Shown: piece after piece, positions 32,235 to 40,432 of the stretch
How positions within the stretch are numbered: the stretch's first letter is position 1
Layout of the letters: every line of letters begins with the position of its first letter
Assembly (NCBI RefSeq): GCF_000421625.1
Contig: NZ_ATXJ01000001.1
Span: forward strand, 186,001 to 250,000
DNA from: Thermus islandicus DSM 21543
Lineage (GTDB): Bacteria > Deinococcota > Deinococci > Deinococcales > Thermaceae
Length of the DNA stretch: 64,000 nucleotides
Direction: 5' to 3'
Translations under genes and position numbers: made by a program
Notes under the pieces: generated by a model
What the model was told of the DNA's origin: nothing
The model's database searches: none
Seen by the model: the letters and a program-made list of their open reading frames with translations, nothing else

Positions 32235-33343
32235 GCCTCCTCCTTCAGGGCCAGGTGGTCCCGGTGGACCACCTCCTCGGTGTAGCGGTAGCCCAGGAGC
32301 TCCTCAATCTCCGCGCTCCTTCTTCCCCGGATGCGGGCGATCTCCTCCGAGGCGTAGTTGGCCAGGCCCACGCCCACCTCCTCCCCCTCCTCCGAGAGGA
32401 GGCGCACCGCCTCCCCCCGGGAAAACCGCCCCCGTACCTCCTTGACCCCGGCGGGAAGGAGGCTCGCTCCCCGCTCCTTTAAGGCCCGCACCGCCCCCCG
32501 GTCCAGGACGAGTTCCCCCTTGGGGCGGAGGAGGCCATAGAGCCAAGCCTTCTCCCCGCGGTAGCGCCTTCTGGCGTGGAAATAGGTGCCGAGGGGGGCC
32601 CCGGCTAGGGCCTCGAGGAGGGCGCCGGGCCTCCTTCCGGGGAGGAGAAGGGTGGGGATCCCCACCCGGCCGGCGATGCGGGCAGCAAGGAGCTTGCTTT
32701 TCATCCCCCCACTCCCCAAAGGGTTGCCCTCCCCAGCATGGCCCAAAACGGCCTCCACCGACTCCACCTCGAGGATGGGCCTAGCCAGGGGGTTTTGCTT
32801 GGGGTCCTCCTCGTAGAGGGCGTCCACATCGGAAAGGAGGAGGAGAAGCCCCGCCTCCACCAAGGCGGCCACCCGGGCGGAGAGCTGGTCGTTGTCCCCA
32901 AAGCGGATCTCCTGGAAGGCCACGGTGTCGTTCTCGTTGATGATGGGAATCACCCCGAGGTCCAAGAGGGCCCTTAGGGTGGCCTTGGCGTTCAGGTAGC
33001 GGCCCCGGGCGGAGAGGTCCTCGGCGGTGAGGAGCACCTGGGCCACGGTGAGGCCGTGGGGCCGGAAGGCCTCCTGCCAATGGGCCATGAGGAGGGGCTG
33101 ACCGATGGCGGCGAGGGCTTGCTTCAACGGCATGTCCTTGGGCCGCTCCTTAAGCCCAAGGCGCCGCATCCCCGCCGCCACCGCGCCGGAGGAGACCAGG
33201 ACCACCTCTCGCCCCTCCTGAGACAACCGCGCCAGCTGGCGGGCAATTTCCCCCACGGCGCGCTGGTCCAACCCCTCTTCCCCGGCCAAGACGGCGCTTC
33301 CCACCTTCACCACCAGGCGTTTCGCGGAAAGCCCGGGCCGCAT
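32231..33343 (-). CDS. proB: Glutamate 5-kinase
   Basis: First, usually proline-inhibited, step of proline synthesis. The 370-residue protein has the amino-acid-kinase domain (RLVVKVGSAVLAG, VLVSSGAVAAGMRRLGL, INENDTVAF, FGDNDQLSA, GTGGM-equivalent GSGGMKSKL) and a C-terminal PUA domain (about 270-370). Start ATG 33343 is chosen because TATTCT (rc of 33352-33357) lies 8 bases before it. A longer frame to 33367 exists but would place the -10 inside the gene. Confidence 0.95.
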   Translation of the reverse strand: MRPGLSAKRLVVKVGSAVLAGEEGLDQRAVGEIARQLARLSQEGREVVLVSSGAVAAGMRRLGLKERPKDMPLKQALAAIGQPLLMAHWQEAFRPHGLTVAQVLLTAEDLSARGRYLNAKATLRALLDLGVIPIINENDTVAFQEIRFGDNDQLSARVAALVEAGLLLLLSDVDALYEEDPKQNPLARPILEVESVEAVLGHAGEGNPLGSGGMKSKLLAARIAGRVGIPTLLLPGRRPGALLEALAGAPLGTYFHARRRYRGEKAWLYGLLRPKGELVLDRGAVRALKERGASLLPAGVKEVRGRFSRGEAVRLLSEEGEEVGVGLANYASEEIARIRGRRSAEIEELLGYRYTEEVVHRDHLALKEEA

Positions 33344-33389
33344 TAAGGCCCAGAATAGCACGCTCATCCAAATCTCCTCTGGACCCTGG

Positions 33390-33395
33390 TAAAGT
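33390..33395 (+). promoter_or_regulatory. -10 element of the metzincin lipoprotein gene
   Basis: TAAAGT followed by 8 bases and ATG 33404. It is 33 bases from the divergent proB -10. Confidence 0.45.
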
Positions 33396-33403
33396 GGCCC
33401 GCG

Positions 33404-35578
33404 ATGGGTCTTGGTTTCAGGACCATCCCCCTTTTACTGGCCCTAGCCCTCTTCCTCGCCGCCTGCACTGGGCCTCTCTCCTATTCCCCTTCCCCCAAAA
33501 CCTTCGCCCTTAGCCTCTCCCCCACCTCCGTGAGCTTGACACAAGGGGATAGGGCCACCACCACCCTCACCCTGACCCCGCAGAACGGCTTCACGGGCAC
33601 GGTCTCCCTCTCCCTGGCAGGAGCCCCCCAAGGGGTGAGCCTCAGCCCGCAGAGCGTCCAAGTCCCAGGTGGTCCTGTGACCCAGGACCTCACGGTAAGC
33701 GTGGGCCAGGGCGTGGCCCCGGGAACCTACCAGGTTAGGGTCCGGGGCAGCGCGGGGAACCTTACGAGGGAGGCAGGCCTCACCCTTACGGTGAGCGCAC
33801 CGAGCGCCGATTTCAACCTGACGCTGGAAAGCTCAAGCCTTTCCCTGACCCAGGGGGGTACCGGTTACGTGCGCCTCTCGGTCACCGGCACCTACCCAGG
33901 CCAGATCACCCTCTCCCTGGTGGACGGGGCCGGGAACCCCTTCCAGGGGGTAAGCCTTTCCCCCGCCAGCACCTCCGTACCCTCGGCGCCCATGCTGGAA
34001 CTCACCGCCTCCCCCAGCCTGGCCCAAGGAACCTACAGCCTGAAGGTGCGGGGCTCCGGTGGGGGCCTCGTGCGGGAAGCCCCCTTGACGCTCCGCGTTT
34101 CTGCCCCCTCCGCCCAAAACCTCCGCCTGGTCAAGGCCGAGTGGGGGCAGACTGTCCTAAAGGAAAACCTGCGCCTAGTGGCGGGCAAACCCGCTCTCCT
34201 GCGGGTCCATCTGGTGGCGACGCCCAACCCCATCTCCCTTGCCCAGGCACTTTCGGGCGCAGTCTACGTGGGAAACGCCTTCCAGGGCAACCTGACCTTC
34301 ACCTGCCCCAACCCCATCCCCCTCACCACCCAACCGGGAAACCTCGCCACCACCTGCAACGCCACCCTGCCCGAGGCCTGGGTGACCCCCGGGCTTCGGG
34401 TGGAACTCCGGGCCGACCCCAACAACCTGGTGGCGGAAAGCGACGAAAGCGACAACCTTCTGACCCTGAACCCCTCCGTGGGCCAGGGAACCGTCCTGTC
34501 CCTTACCGCGGTCCCCGTGGTGCACCAGGGGCAGACGCCCACGATACCCAACTTCAGCCAAACGCTCTGGCGTGTCTGGCCACTTAGGGAGATTGCTTCG
34601 TTTACCCGCGCGCCCTACACCTTCTCAGGTACCCTCACCCCCTCCGACGCCAACGCCTGGGCCCAGCTCTTGGACGAGCTCCGTGCCTTGCGCCAGGCAG
34701 ACGGAAGTAGGCGCTACTACTACGGGTTCGTAAAGGTGGGCTACACCTCTGGCATCGCCGGGATCGGCTACATCGGTTTCCCCGTAGCGGCGGGCTGGGA
34801 CTATTCCCAAAGTGCTCCGGCGGTGATGGCCCACGAGCTTGGGCACAACTTCGGCCGGGAACACGCTCCCTGCGGCACTACCGGAGACCCGTACTATCCC
34901 TACGCGGAGGGGAAAATCGGCACCTGGGGGTACGACCTGGCCAGCGGCGCCCTGAAAGACCCGGTTACCTACTACGACCTCATGAGCTACTGCGGTCCTC
35001 AGTGGGTCTCCGACTACAGCGACGAAGGGGCCCAAAGCTTCCTGGAAAGCTACCCGCCCTCACCCCAGTCCCTACCCCAAGGGGAAGGCCTCCTCTTCTC
35101 AGGTCGCATCCGGGGGGACGAGGTGGTCTTCAACCCGCCCCTCTGGCTCCAGGCAGCCCCCGAAGGAAGGGCCTCCCCTTACCACCTCGAGGTGGACGGC
35201 CTCTCGTTTCCCGTCTACCTCCTGGAAGACTCCCAGGGCACCCTGCACTTCCAGGCCTTAGCCCCAACAGGCACCTATCGCCGGGTAGCCCTCTTCCGGG
35301 ACAGGGTCTTGCTCAAGGAACGGGTCCAGGGTCTAACGCCCCAGGCCGAGCCTCAGGTGGAGCTTCGGGAGGAGGGCCCTTCCCTAGGGGTCCGCTGGCA
35401 AGGAGCCCCCTTCCTCTCGGTGCTCCACGTGGCCGAGGACGGAACCCGCACCGCCTTGGGCCTCTGGCACACCGGCGGGGAAGCCCGCTTCTCCCTAGAG
35501 GGTCTCCCCCCCGGAGGGGTCTTTGAGGTCCAGCTCTCGGACGGGTTGGTGGTCAAGAGGTACCTCTTCCCCCGCTAG
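33404..35578 (+). CDS. Secreted lipoprotein metalloprotease (metzincin) with Ig-like repeats
   Basis: A 724-residue surface protein. Residues 1-21 are a lipoprotein signal with lipobox LAAC. Residues 30-130 and 132-235 are two related Ig-like repeats (each with SLSLTQG near the start, GVSLSP in the middle and GTY-x-V/L-x-VRGS near the end). A CARDB-like segment follows (about 240-345, ending LVAESDESDNLLTL). The protease domain has the zinc motif HELGHNFGREH (about residues 478-488) and a Met-turn YYDLMSYC. A beta-rich C-terminal region closes the protein. Its role, perhaps degrading extracellular protein, is inferred. No neighbouring gene appears to belong with it. Confidence 0.85.
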   Translation: MGLGFRTIPLLLALALFLAACTGPLSYSPSPKTFALSLSPTSVSLTQGDRATTTLTLTPQNGFTGTVSLSLAGAPQGVSLSPQSVQVPGGPVTQDLTVSVGQGVAPGTYQVRVRGSAGNLTREAGLTLTVSAPSADFNLTLESSSLSLTQGGTGYVRLSVTGTYPGQITLSLVDGAGNPFQGVSLSPASTSVPSAPMLELTASPSLAQGTYSLKVRGSGGGLVREAPLTLRVSAPSAQNLRLVKAEWGQTVLKENLRLVAGKPALLRVHLVATPNPISLAQALSGAVYVGNAFQGNLTFTCPNPIPLTTQPGNLATTCNATLPEAWVTPGLRVELRADPNNLVAESDESDNLLTLNPSVGQGTVLSLTAVPVVHQGQTPTIPNFSQTLWRVWPLREIASFTRAPYTFSGTLTPSDANAWAQLLDELRALRQADGSRRYYYGFVKVGYTSGIAGIGYIGFPVAAGWDYSQSAPAVMAHELGHNFGREHAPCGTTGDPYYPYAEGKIGTWGYDLASGALKDPVTYYDLMSYCGPQWVSDYSDEGAQSFLESYPPSPQSLPQGEGLLFSGRIRGDEVVFNPPLWLQAAPEGRASPYHLEVDGLSFPVYLLEDSQGTLHFQALAPTGTYRRVALFRDRVLLKERVQGLTPQAEPQVELREEGPSLGVRWQGAPFLSVLHVAEDGTRTALGLWHTGGEARFSLEGLPPGGVFEVQLSDGLVVKRYLFPR

Positions 35579-35758
35579 CCGGAAGCGCCCCTCCTCAAAA
35601 GCCACCCGCCCCTCCCCCTTGAGCCGCACCAGAAGGGCGAAGAGGCGGGCCTTGGTAAGACCCGGGTGGAAGGGCCTGAGGGCAGCGTGGAGTTCCTCCA
35701 GGGTGTGTTCCCGTGCCAGGACCTGAAACAGAAGGGCTTCCAGGCGCCGTTCCCGCAC
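35495..35758 (-). CDS. Small putative winged-helix protein
   Basis: An 87-residue protein from GTG 35758. Residues 1-65 read like a small winged helix (EALLFQVLAREHTLEELHAALRPFHPGLTKARLFALLVRLKGEGRVAFEEGRFRL). The last ~28 residues lie antisense to the end of the metalloprotease gene, an 84-base overlap, which is long for this genome, so the true 3' end or the reality of the gene is uncertain. CAATAAT-like bases precede the start on the minus strand. Confidence 0.5.
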   Translation of the reverse strand: MRERRLEALLFQVLAREHTLEELHAALRPFHPGLTKARLFALLVRLKGEGRVAFEEGRFRLAGEEVPLDHQPVRELDLKDPSGGETL

Positions 35759-35768
35759 CCTTCCATTA

Positions 35769-35798
35769 TTGACAAGCCCCCTTGGGGCGTGGTATGTT
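35769..35798 (+). promoter_or_regulatory. tRNA-Arg promoter
   Basis: TTGACA (35769-35774), an 18-base spacer and TATGTT (35793-35798), 12 bases before the mature tRNA 5' end. Confidence 0.7.
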
Positions 35799-35810
35799 TT
35801 AGCTTGGCTT

Positions 35811-35887
35811 GGGCCCGTAGCTCAGTTGGATAGAGCGGCTGACTACGGATCAGCAGGTCAGGGGTTCGAATCCTCTCGGGCCCGCCA
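35811..35887 (+). tRNA. tRNA-Arg (anticodon ACG)
   Basis: A complete 77-base cloverleaf: acceptor GGGCCCG/CGGGCCC, D stem GCTC/GAGC, anticodon stem GCTGA/TCAGC with loop CTACGGA (anticodon ACG, read as ICG after deamination), T stem AGGGG/CCTCT (one G-T pair) with TTCGAAT, discriminator G and encoded CCA. It would read CGU, CGC and CGA. Confidence 0.96.
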
Positions 35888-35890
35888 AAG

Positions 35891-35914
35891 GGTCCCCGGG
35901 GCACTCCCCGGGGT
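35891..35914 (+). terminator. Hairpin after tRNA-Arg, probable terminator
   Basis: CCCCGGGG-CACT-CCCCGGGG forms an 8-base-pair GC stem starting about 8 bases after the tRNA. Only a short T tract (CCTTTG) follows, so efficiency is uncertain. Confidence 0.5.
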
Positions 35915-35931
35915 CCTGCCTTTGTGGGGGC

Positions 35932-35937
35932 TACAAT
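35932..35937 (+). promoter_or_regulatory. -10 element of the corrinoid adenosyltransferase gene (leaderless)
   Basis: TACAAT followed by 6 bases and ATG 35944. Confidence 0.65.
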
Positions 35938-35943
35938 GGGGCC

Positions 35944-36507
35944 ATGAGGATCTACACCCGGACGGGAGACGCGGGGGAAACAGGCCTCTACGGGGCCGAG
36001 CGGGTGGTGAAGGCCCACCCCAGGGTGGAGGCTTACGGCACCGTGGACGAGGCCAACAGCGCCCTCGGCCTCGCCCGAAGCCTCCTTCCCCAGGGGCACC
36101 CGGACCTCCACGAGCTTCTGGAGAGGGTACAAAACGCCCTCTTTGACCTCGGGGCTGACCTGGCTACCCGCATGGGAAGCCCCTACGAGAAGAACATCGC
36201 CCGCATGGACGCCGAGGACGTGGAAGGCCTGGAGAAGGCCATTGACCGCTACCAGGAGGAAAGTCCCCCCTTCCGGGGCTTTGTCCTTCCCGGGGGGCAC
36301 CCGGCGGCGGCAGCGCTTCACCTCGCCCGCACCGTGGTGCGCCGGGCGGAGCGGAAAGTAGTGGCCTTAAGCCGCGAGGAGCCGGTGAACCCCGAGGTCA
36401 TCCGCTACCTGAACCGGCTCTCCGACCTCCTCTTCGTCCTGGCTCGGGTGGTCAACGCCAGGGAAGGGGTCAAGGAGGAGGAGTGGCTCGTGAAGAAGCG
36501 GCGCTAG
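35944..36507 (+). CDS. pduO: PduO-type ATP:cob(I)alamin adenosyltransferase
   Basis: Makes adenosylcobalamin from ATP and cob(I)alamin. The 187-residue helical-bundle protein has the ATP-binding N terminus MRIYTRTGDAGETGLYG, then VEAYGTVDEANSALGLA, and the C-terminal signature VVRRAERKVVAL..VNPEVIRYLNRLSDLLFVLAR. Size and motifs fit the PduO family rather than CobA. No B12 riboswitch is visible in front of it. The transcript should be leaderless. The tail overlaps the convergent small gene by 4 bases. Confidence 0.94.
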   Translation: MRIYTRTGDAGETGLYGAERVVKAHPRVEAYGTVDEANSALGLARSLLPQGHPDLHELLERVQNALFDLGADLATRMGSPYEKNIARMDAEDVEGLEKAIDRYQEESPPFRGFVLPGGHPAAAALHLARTVVRRAERKVVALSREEPVNPEVIRYLNRLSDLLFVLARVVNAREGVKEEEWLVKKRR

Positions 36508-36788
36508 GGCCAGGGCTTCCCGTAGACCCGGACCTCCGACTGGGGAAAGGCTGTTTCTAAAAGTTCTTTCAAAAACTGGGTGGCGCTCGGCAGAAGCCCG
36601 CCGCAGGGGCCCTCCATGTAGAGAAAGAGGTAGCGGGGCCTGCGGGGAGACTGGGAGAAGCCCAGACAACCCTGGTACTCGGGGAAGTACTCGTAGAAAA
36701 GCTCTAGAAGGTCCTCCACCAGGTCCCTGGCCTCCGGCAGAGCCTCTATGGAGCTTTGCGGCTTGACCCAGAAGGTCATGGCCTTCAC
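36504..36788 (-). CDS. Conserved-looking protein of unknown function
   Basis: A 94-residue mixed alpha/beta protein with a Leu/Glu-rich helix (DLVEDLLELFYEYFPEY) and a Gly/Cys-containing loop YMEGPCGGLLPS. I do not recognise a family. GTG 36788 is taken as start because CATAAT (rc of 36795-36800) ends exactly 6 bases before it; ATG 36779 is three codons in. It diverges from the ABC exporter operon. Confidence 0.6.
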   Translation of the reverse strand: MKAMTFWVKPQSSIEALPEARDLVEDLLELFYEYFPEYQGCLGFSQSPRRPRYLFLYMEGPCGGLLPSATQFLKELLETAFPQSEVRVYGKPWP

Positions 36789-36828
36789 GTTCCCATTATG
36801 GCGCTCCGGGGGGTCCGGAGGAGGTTGC

Positions 36829-36856
36829 TTGCAAAATGATATCATTGTGTTATAAT
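36829..36856 (+). promoter_or_regulatory. ABC-exporter promoter with palindromic operator in the spacer
   Basis: TTGCAA (36829-36834), 16-base spacer, TATAAT (36851-36856), then 6 bases and ATG 36863. The first 12 bases of the spacer (36835-36846) are the perfect palindrome AATGATATCATT, weakly extended outward by CA and TG. A dimeric repressor bound there would cover both promoter elements. Confidence 0.7.
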
Positions 36857-36862
36857 CCCCTC

Positions 36863-37579
36863 ATGGTCCGAGCGGAAGGGCTTTCCAAGCGCTACCGCCA
36901 CGGGTGGGCCGTGGAGGGGCTTTCCTTCCGGGTGGAACCCGGGGAGGTCTACGCCCTTCTAGGCCCCAACGGGGCGGGCAAAACCACCACCCTGCGCATG
37001 CTCGCCACTCTCGTGCGCCCGAACGGGGGGGAAGCCTGGGTGGCGGGGTTCTCCGTCCTCCAGGAACCCCTACAGGTGCGCCGCCACCTGGGCCTGGTAA
37101 ACGGGGGGATGCGGGTCTACGAGCGGCTTACGGGAAGAGAGGTGCTGGAGTTTTTCGCCGGTTTCTACGGGCTAAAGGGCCGGGCCTTCCGGGAGGCCCT
37201 GGACTGGGTGGCGGCCCTGCTGGAAATGGAGGAAACCCTGGACAAAAGGGTGATGGAGATGTCCACGGGCATGCGGCAAAAGGTGGTCCTCGCCCGGGCC
37301 ATCCTGCACCGCCCCCAGGTCCTCCTCCTGGACGAGGCCACGGCGGGCCTGGACGTCTTCGCCCGGCGGGCCCTTTTGGAGTTTGTAAAGGCCTACCGGG
37401 AACTGGGGCATGCGGTGGTCTACTCCACCCACGTCATGGGCGAAGTGGAGGAGGTGGCCGACCGGGTGGGCTTCCTCCACCGGGGACGTCTGGTTTACGA
37501 GGGAAGCCGGGACGAGGCTCTGGCCCTGGGAGAGGGAAGCCTGGAACGGGCCTTCGTCCGAAAGGTGCGGGAGGGGTGA
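36863..37579 (+). CDS. ABC-2-type exporter, ATP-binding subunit (NatA-like)
   Basis: A 238-residue ABC ATPase. Walker A is LLGPNGAGKTTTLR, the Q-loop region is LGLVNGG, the signature is MSTGMRQKVVLARA (STGM in place of LSGGQ, common in the NatA branch), and Walker B is VLLLDEATAGLD with the switch His in YSTHVM. It forms an operon with the next gene (stop and start share a base: TGATG). NatAB pumps Na+ in Bacillus, but other ABC-2 members export drugs or polymers, so the substrate is open. Confidence 0.9.
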   Translation: MVRAEGLSKRYRHGWAVEGLSFRVEPGEVYALLGPNGAGKTTTLRMLATLVRPNGGEAWVAGFSVLQEPLQVRRHLGLVNGGMRVYERLTGREVLEFFAGFYGLKGRAFREALDWVAALLEMEETLDKRVMEMSTGMRQKVVLARAILHRPQVLLLDEATAGLDVFARRALLEFVKAYRELGHAVVYSTHVMGEVEEVADRVGFLHRGRLVYEGSRDEALALGEGSLERAFVRKVREG

Positions 37580-38757
37580 TGGAGACCATCCTAAGGATTT
37601 TCCGAAAGGAGCTGGTCCAGGTCTTTCGTGACCGAAAGCTGGTCTTTTCCACCTTGATCCTTCCTGTCTTGCTGATGCCGGTTTTTACGTTCGGTCCTAG
37701 CCTCTTCCTAAACCGGCTCATGCAGGGAGCAGCGGAAAAGGTCCAGGAGGTGGCGGTGGCGGGGCTTCCCCAGGAGGCCTTAAAAGCCCTGGAGGAGGCG
37801 CGGCTTAAGCCCGTATCTACCCCGGACCCCGAGGAGGCGGTGCGCCAGGGGAGGTACCCGGCCGGGGTGGCCTTCCGGAATGGGGTTTACCGGGTCTACG
37901 GCCGCCTGGCCTCCGGCCTCACGGAAAGCCAGGTGGCCGTGGAGAAGGTCAAGGGAGCCTTGCAGGCCCTCAAGGAGGCCCGGGCGGCCGAGACGCTGAG
38001 GCGGGCGGGGTTTTCCCCTAAGGTCCTCTCCCCCTTCGCCGTGGAAGTGGTGGACGCTTCCCCCGAGGGTGAAAGGAGGGCAGGGCTTTTGGGGTTCCTC
38101 CTCCCCTTCTTCCTGGTGGTCTTCGTCCTCAGCGGGGGCCAGGTGGTGGCCGTGGACGCCACCGCGGGGGAGAAGGAGAAGGGGACCCTCGAGGCCCTCC
38201 TCGCCGCCCCCGTGCCCCTCCTGCAGATCGCCTTGGGCAAGACCCTGGCCACGGTGGCCATGGCCCTCCTCTCGGGGGCGGCGGGCCTTCTGGGCCTGGC
38301 CTTGGCTGGAGCCTTGACCGCTCGCTTCGGCGGCCAACTTTCCGGACGAGAGGGTCAGGTCATGGCCTTGGGGGGCCAGGTAAGCCTGGACTGGGGGAGC
38401 TTTCTGGCCCTCTTCCTCACCGCCCTTCTCCTAGCCCTCTTCATGGGAGCGGTAATGGTGAGCCTGGGGCTTTACGCCCGGAGCTTCAAGGAGGCCCAGA
38501 GCTACGTAGGGCCCCTGCAGCTTTTGGTCTTTCTACCCCTGCTATTCCTGCAGTTTAGGGGTTTCCTGGAGCTAACGACCTGGCACTACCTCCTCCCCCT
38601 TTTCAACGTGGCCCTGCTCATGGATGCCCTCCTCAAGGGGAGCGCCACCCCCTTGCAGGCGGGGCTCACGTGGCTTTCCACCCTGGTCTACGGAGGGATG
38701 GCCCTGAAACTTGCGGTCCTCGCCTTCGGACGGGAGGACGTGGTCTACCGGAACTAG
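37579..38757 (+). CDS. ABC-2-type exporter, permease subunit (NatB-like)
   Basis: A 392-residue permease. One N-terminal helix (about 22-46, [23 protein letters not shown]) is followed by a ~130-residue external domain, then five or six helices. The segment [29 protein letters not shown] is the ABC-2 hallmark that contacts the ATPase. It starts at ATG 37579 inside the stop of the ATPase gene. A longer upstream frame is only a shadow of that gene. The SPFH gene follows 10 bases later and may be co-transcribed. Confidence 0.9.
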   Translation: METILRIFRKELVQVFRDRKLVFSTLILPVLLMPVFTFGPSLFLNRLMQGAAEKVQEVAVAGLPQEALKALEEARLKPVSTPDPEEAVRQGRYPAGVAFRNGVYRVYGRLASGLTESQVAVEKVKGALQALKEARAAETLRRAGFSPKVLSPFAVEVVDASPEGERRAGLLGFLLPFFLVVFVLSGGQVVAVDATAGEKEKGTLEALLAAPVPLLQIALGKTLATVAMALLSGAAGLLGLALAGALTARFGGQLSGREGQVMALGGQVSLDWGSFLALFLTALLLALFMGAVMVSLGLYARSFKEAQSYVGPLQLLVFLPLLFLQFRGFLELTTWHYLLPLFNVALLMDALLKGSATPLQAGLTWLSTLVYGGMALKLAVLAFGREDVVYRN

Positions 38758-38767
38758 GAGGATGGGT

Positions 38768-39631
38768 ATGCGCGAGGTAAAGGAGTTTCCGGCGTGGCGG
38801 GCGAGCGGCTTTTTGGGGCTTCTTCTCCTCCTTTTGGGCCTTCTCTGGCTCCTTTGGGCAGGAACGGGGCTTTTCCGGGAAAGGGAGCTCTTCTACCTGG
38901 GGCACTTTGCACCGGCCCTCCTGACCTGCCTTCTGCTCTCGGCAGGCCTCTTCACGGTCCAGCCCAACGAGGCCGTGGCCCTGGTGTTTTTGGGAAGGTA
39001 CGTGGGGAGCGTCCGGGAGGAGGGCTTCCACCTCGCCAACCCCCTCGCCCAAAGGAAGCGGGTTTCCCTGAGGGTCCACAACTTCACCTCGGACAAGCTC
39101 AAGGTGAACGACGCCCAAGGCAACCCCATTGAGATCGCCGCGGTGGTGGTCTTCCGGGTAGTGGACACGGCCAAGGCCCTCTTCCAGGTGGAAAACTACC
39201 AGGCCTTCGTGGCCATCCAATCGGAGGCGGCCATCCGGGCCCTGGCGAGCCGCTACCCCTACGACGCCGAGGGGAAGTCCTTACGGGGAAGCCCAGAGGA
39301 GGTGGCGGAGGAGCTGAAGGCCGAACTGGAGGAGCGGCTTCAGGTGGCGGGGGTGGAGGTCCTCGAGGCCCGCCTCACCCACCTGGCCTACGCCCCCGAG
39401 GTGGCCCAGGCCATGCTCCGCCGCCAGCAGGCCCTGGCGGTGGTGGCCGCCCGCAGGCTCATCGTGGAGGCGGCGGTGGGGATGGTGCGGGAGGCCCTGT
39501 CGGGCCTGGAGGAGGCAGGGCTTTCCCTGGACGAGGAAAGGAAGGCGGCCATGGTGAACAACCTCATGGTGGCCCTGGTCTCCGAGGCCCAGGCCCAGCC
39601 GGTGGTGAACGTGGGCACCCTTTATGCCTAA
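38768..39631 (+). CDS. SPFH/band-7 (flotillin-like) membrane protein
   Basis: A 287-residue protein with two N-terminal helices (about 18-38 and 49-68), then an SPFH domain ([74 protein letters not shown]) and a helical tail. SPFH proteins organise membrane microdomains or regulate membrane proteases. Of two ATGs, 38768 is chosen: the AGGAGG at 38756-38761 abuts ATG 38762 but lies 6 bases from 38768. Its closeness to the exporter suggests a link to membrane maintenance. Confidence 0.85.
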   Translation: MREVKEFPAWRASGFLGLLLLLLGLLWLLWAGTGLFRERELFYLGHFAPALLTCLLLSAGLFTVQPNEAVALVFLGRYVGSVREEGFHLANPLAQRKRVSLRVHNFTSDKLKVNDAQGNPIEIAAVVVFRVVDTAKALFQVENYQAFVAIQSEAAIRALASRYPYDAEGKSLRGSPEEVAEELKAELEERLQVAGVEVLEARLTHLAYAPEVAQAMLRRQQALAVVAARRLIVEAAVGMVREALSGLEEAGLSLDEERKAAMVNNLMVALVSEAQAQPVVNVGTLYA

Positions 39632-39637
39632 TACCCT

Positions 39638-39705
39638 CCCATGCGGGCTTGGGCCCGGATGGGGGCCCCGGTAGAAAGTCCCCGCGAGGTTTTTGGGCAG
39701 GAACC
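39638..39705 (+). repeat. Intergenic repeat family, copy B (full length)
   Basis: It has two blocks: the hairpin CCCATGCGGG-CTTGGG-CCCGGATGGG with GGCCCCGGT, and about 7 bases later AGTCCCCGCGAGGTTTTTGG ending CAGGAACC. The second block recurs in copy C, the first in copy A. It separates the SPFH gene from the ribbon-helix-helix gene. Confidence 0.65.
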
Positions 39706-39717
39706 AAAAGCAAAGGG

Positions 39718-39723
39718 TATAAT
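39718..39723 (+). promoter_or_regulatory. -10 element of the ribbon-helix-helix gene cluster
   Basis: A perfect TATAAT 13 bases after repeat copy B, 30 bases before GTG 39754. The message would have a short leader. Confidence 0.5.
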
Positions 39724-39753
39724 CCATGGTCCTGGGCTAGGAAAGAGCAAGCG

Positions 39754-39948
39754 GTGAAGGGGAAACCGGAGGGAAAGAAGGCGTTTTTGCTGAGGCTGGA
39801 CCCGAGGCTTTACCGGGTGCTGGAGAAATGGGCCCAGGACGAGCTCAGGAGCGTGAACGCCCAGATAGAATACCTCCTCAAGGAAGCGGCGAGGAGAGCG
39901 GGGAGGTGGCGGGATGAGGCTAACCCCGAAGAGGGACGGGAACCCTAA
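39754..39948 (+). CDS. Arc-type ribbon-helix-helix protein
   Basis: A 64-residue basic protein with the ribbon-helix-helix pattern: a beta strand [43 protein letters not shown] (strand about 7-13, helices 14-26 and 30-45). It matches the Arc-like family used by small repressors and antitoxins. The start is GTG 39754 with AGGAAAGA upstream. The next gene overlaps it by 35 bases, so it may autoregulate the cluster. Confidence 0.7.
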   Translation: MKGKPEGKKAFLLRLDPRLYRVLEKWAQDELRSVNAQIEYLLKEAARRAGRWRDEANPEEGREP

Positions 39949-40432
39949 GGGGCTCTTTCTGGCCATCTACCTGGCCTCCCTCCTGGCGCTTTTGGCCGTG
40001 GCCGCCATGGCCGAGGCCTCCGAGAGACCCTTCTTCCTTGCCCTGGTGGCGGCGGATGGGCTCGTCATGGGGGCCCTCTTCCTCTGGCTTAAGGGCTTCC
40101 CGGAAAGACTCTTCTACGAGCTTCAGGGGCCCTTCTTGGGGGTTCACCACCCCTTGGGGAAGCGCCAGGTCCACCGCTCGGAGGTGGCGGCCGCGGGCCT
40201 CACGGCCTACGCCCTGCCCCTCTTCGCCTTCGGACCCAAAGCCGAGATGCCTGGCTACTACCGGGTGCGCTTCCACCTCAGGACCCCCGCCTTCCCCCAA
40301 GGGCTTCCCGTGGAGGCCTTCGTGGGGGCAAAGCGAGGCGAAGGGGTCCTCCTGGTCCTCAAGGACGGCACGGGCCTCCTCCTGAACCCGGAGGACCCCC
40401 GGCCCCTCCTCGCCTGGAAGGAGGGCGGATGA
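39914..40432 (+). CDS. Membrane protein of unknown function
   Basis: A 172-residue protein with two N-terminal membrane helices (about 14-35 and 41-58), then a soluble beta-rich domain (about 85-172: [40 protein letters not shown]). No family is recognised; the C-terminal pattern resembles a PH-like membrane domain, but only loosely. GGAGGTGG stands 4 bases before ATG 39914. It overlaps the ribbon-helix-helix gene by 35 bases and the CPBP gene by 4 bases. Confidence 0.65.
   Translation: MRLTPKRDGNPKGLFLAIYLASLLALLAVAAMAEASERPFFLALVAADGLVMGALFLWLKGFPERLFYELQGPFLGVHHPLGKRQVHRSEVAAAGLTAYALPLFAFGPKAEMPGYYRVRFHLRTPAFPQGLPVEAFVGAKRGEGVLLVLKDGTGLLLNPEDPRPLLAWKEGG

Noticed and set aside
33543-34110. 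Tandem DNA repeats in the metalloprotease gene
   Set aside because: The two Ig-like domains are related only at protein level; the DNA has diverged and shows no exact tandem copies.
35888-35943. Cobalamin riboswitch before the adenosyltransferase gene
   Set aside because: The gap is 56 bases with a tRNA terminator and a leaderless -10; there is no space or B12-box sequence.
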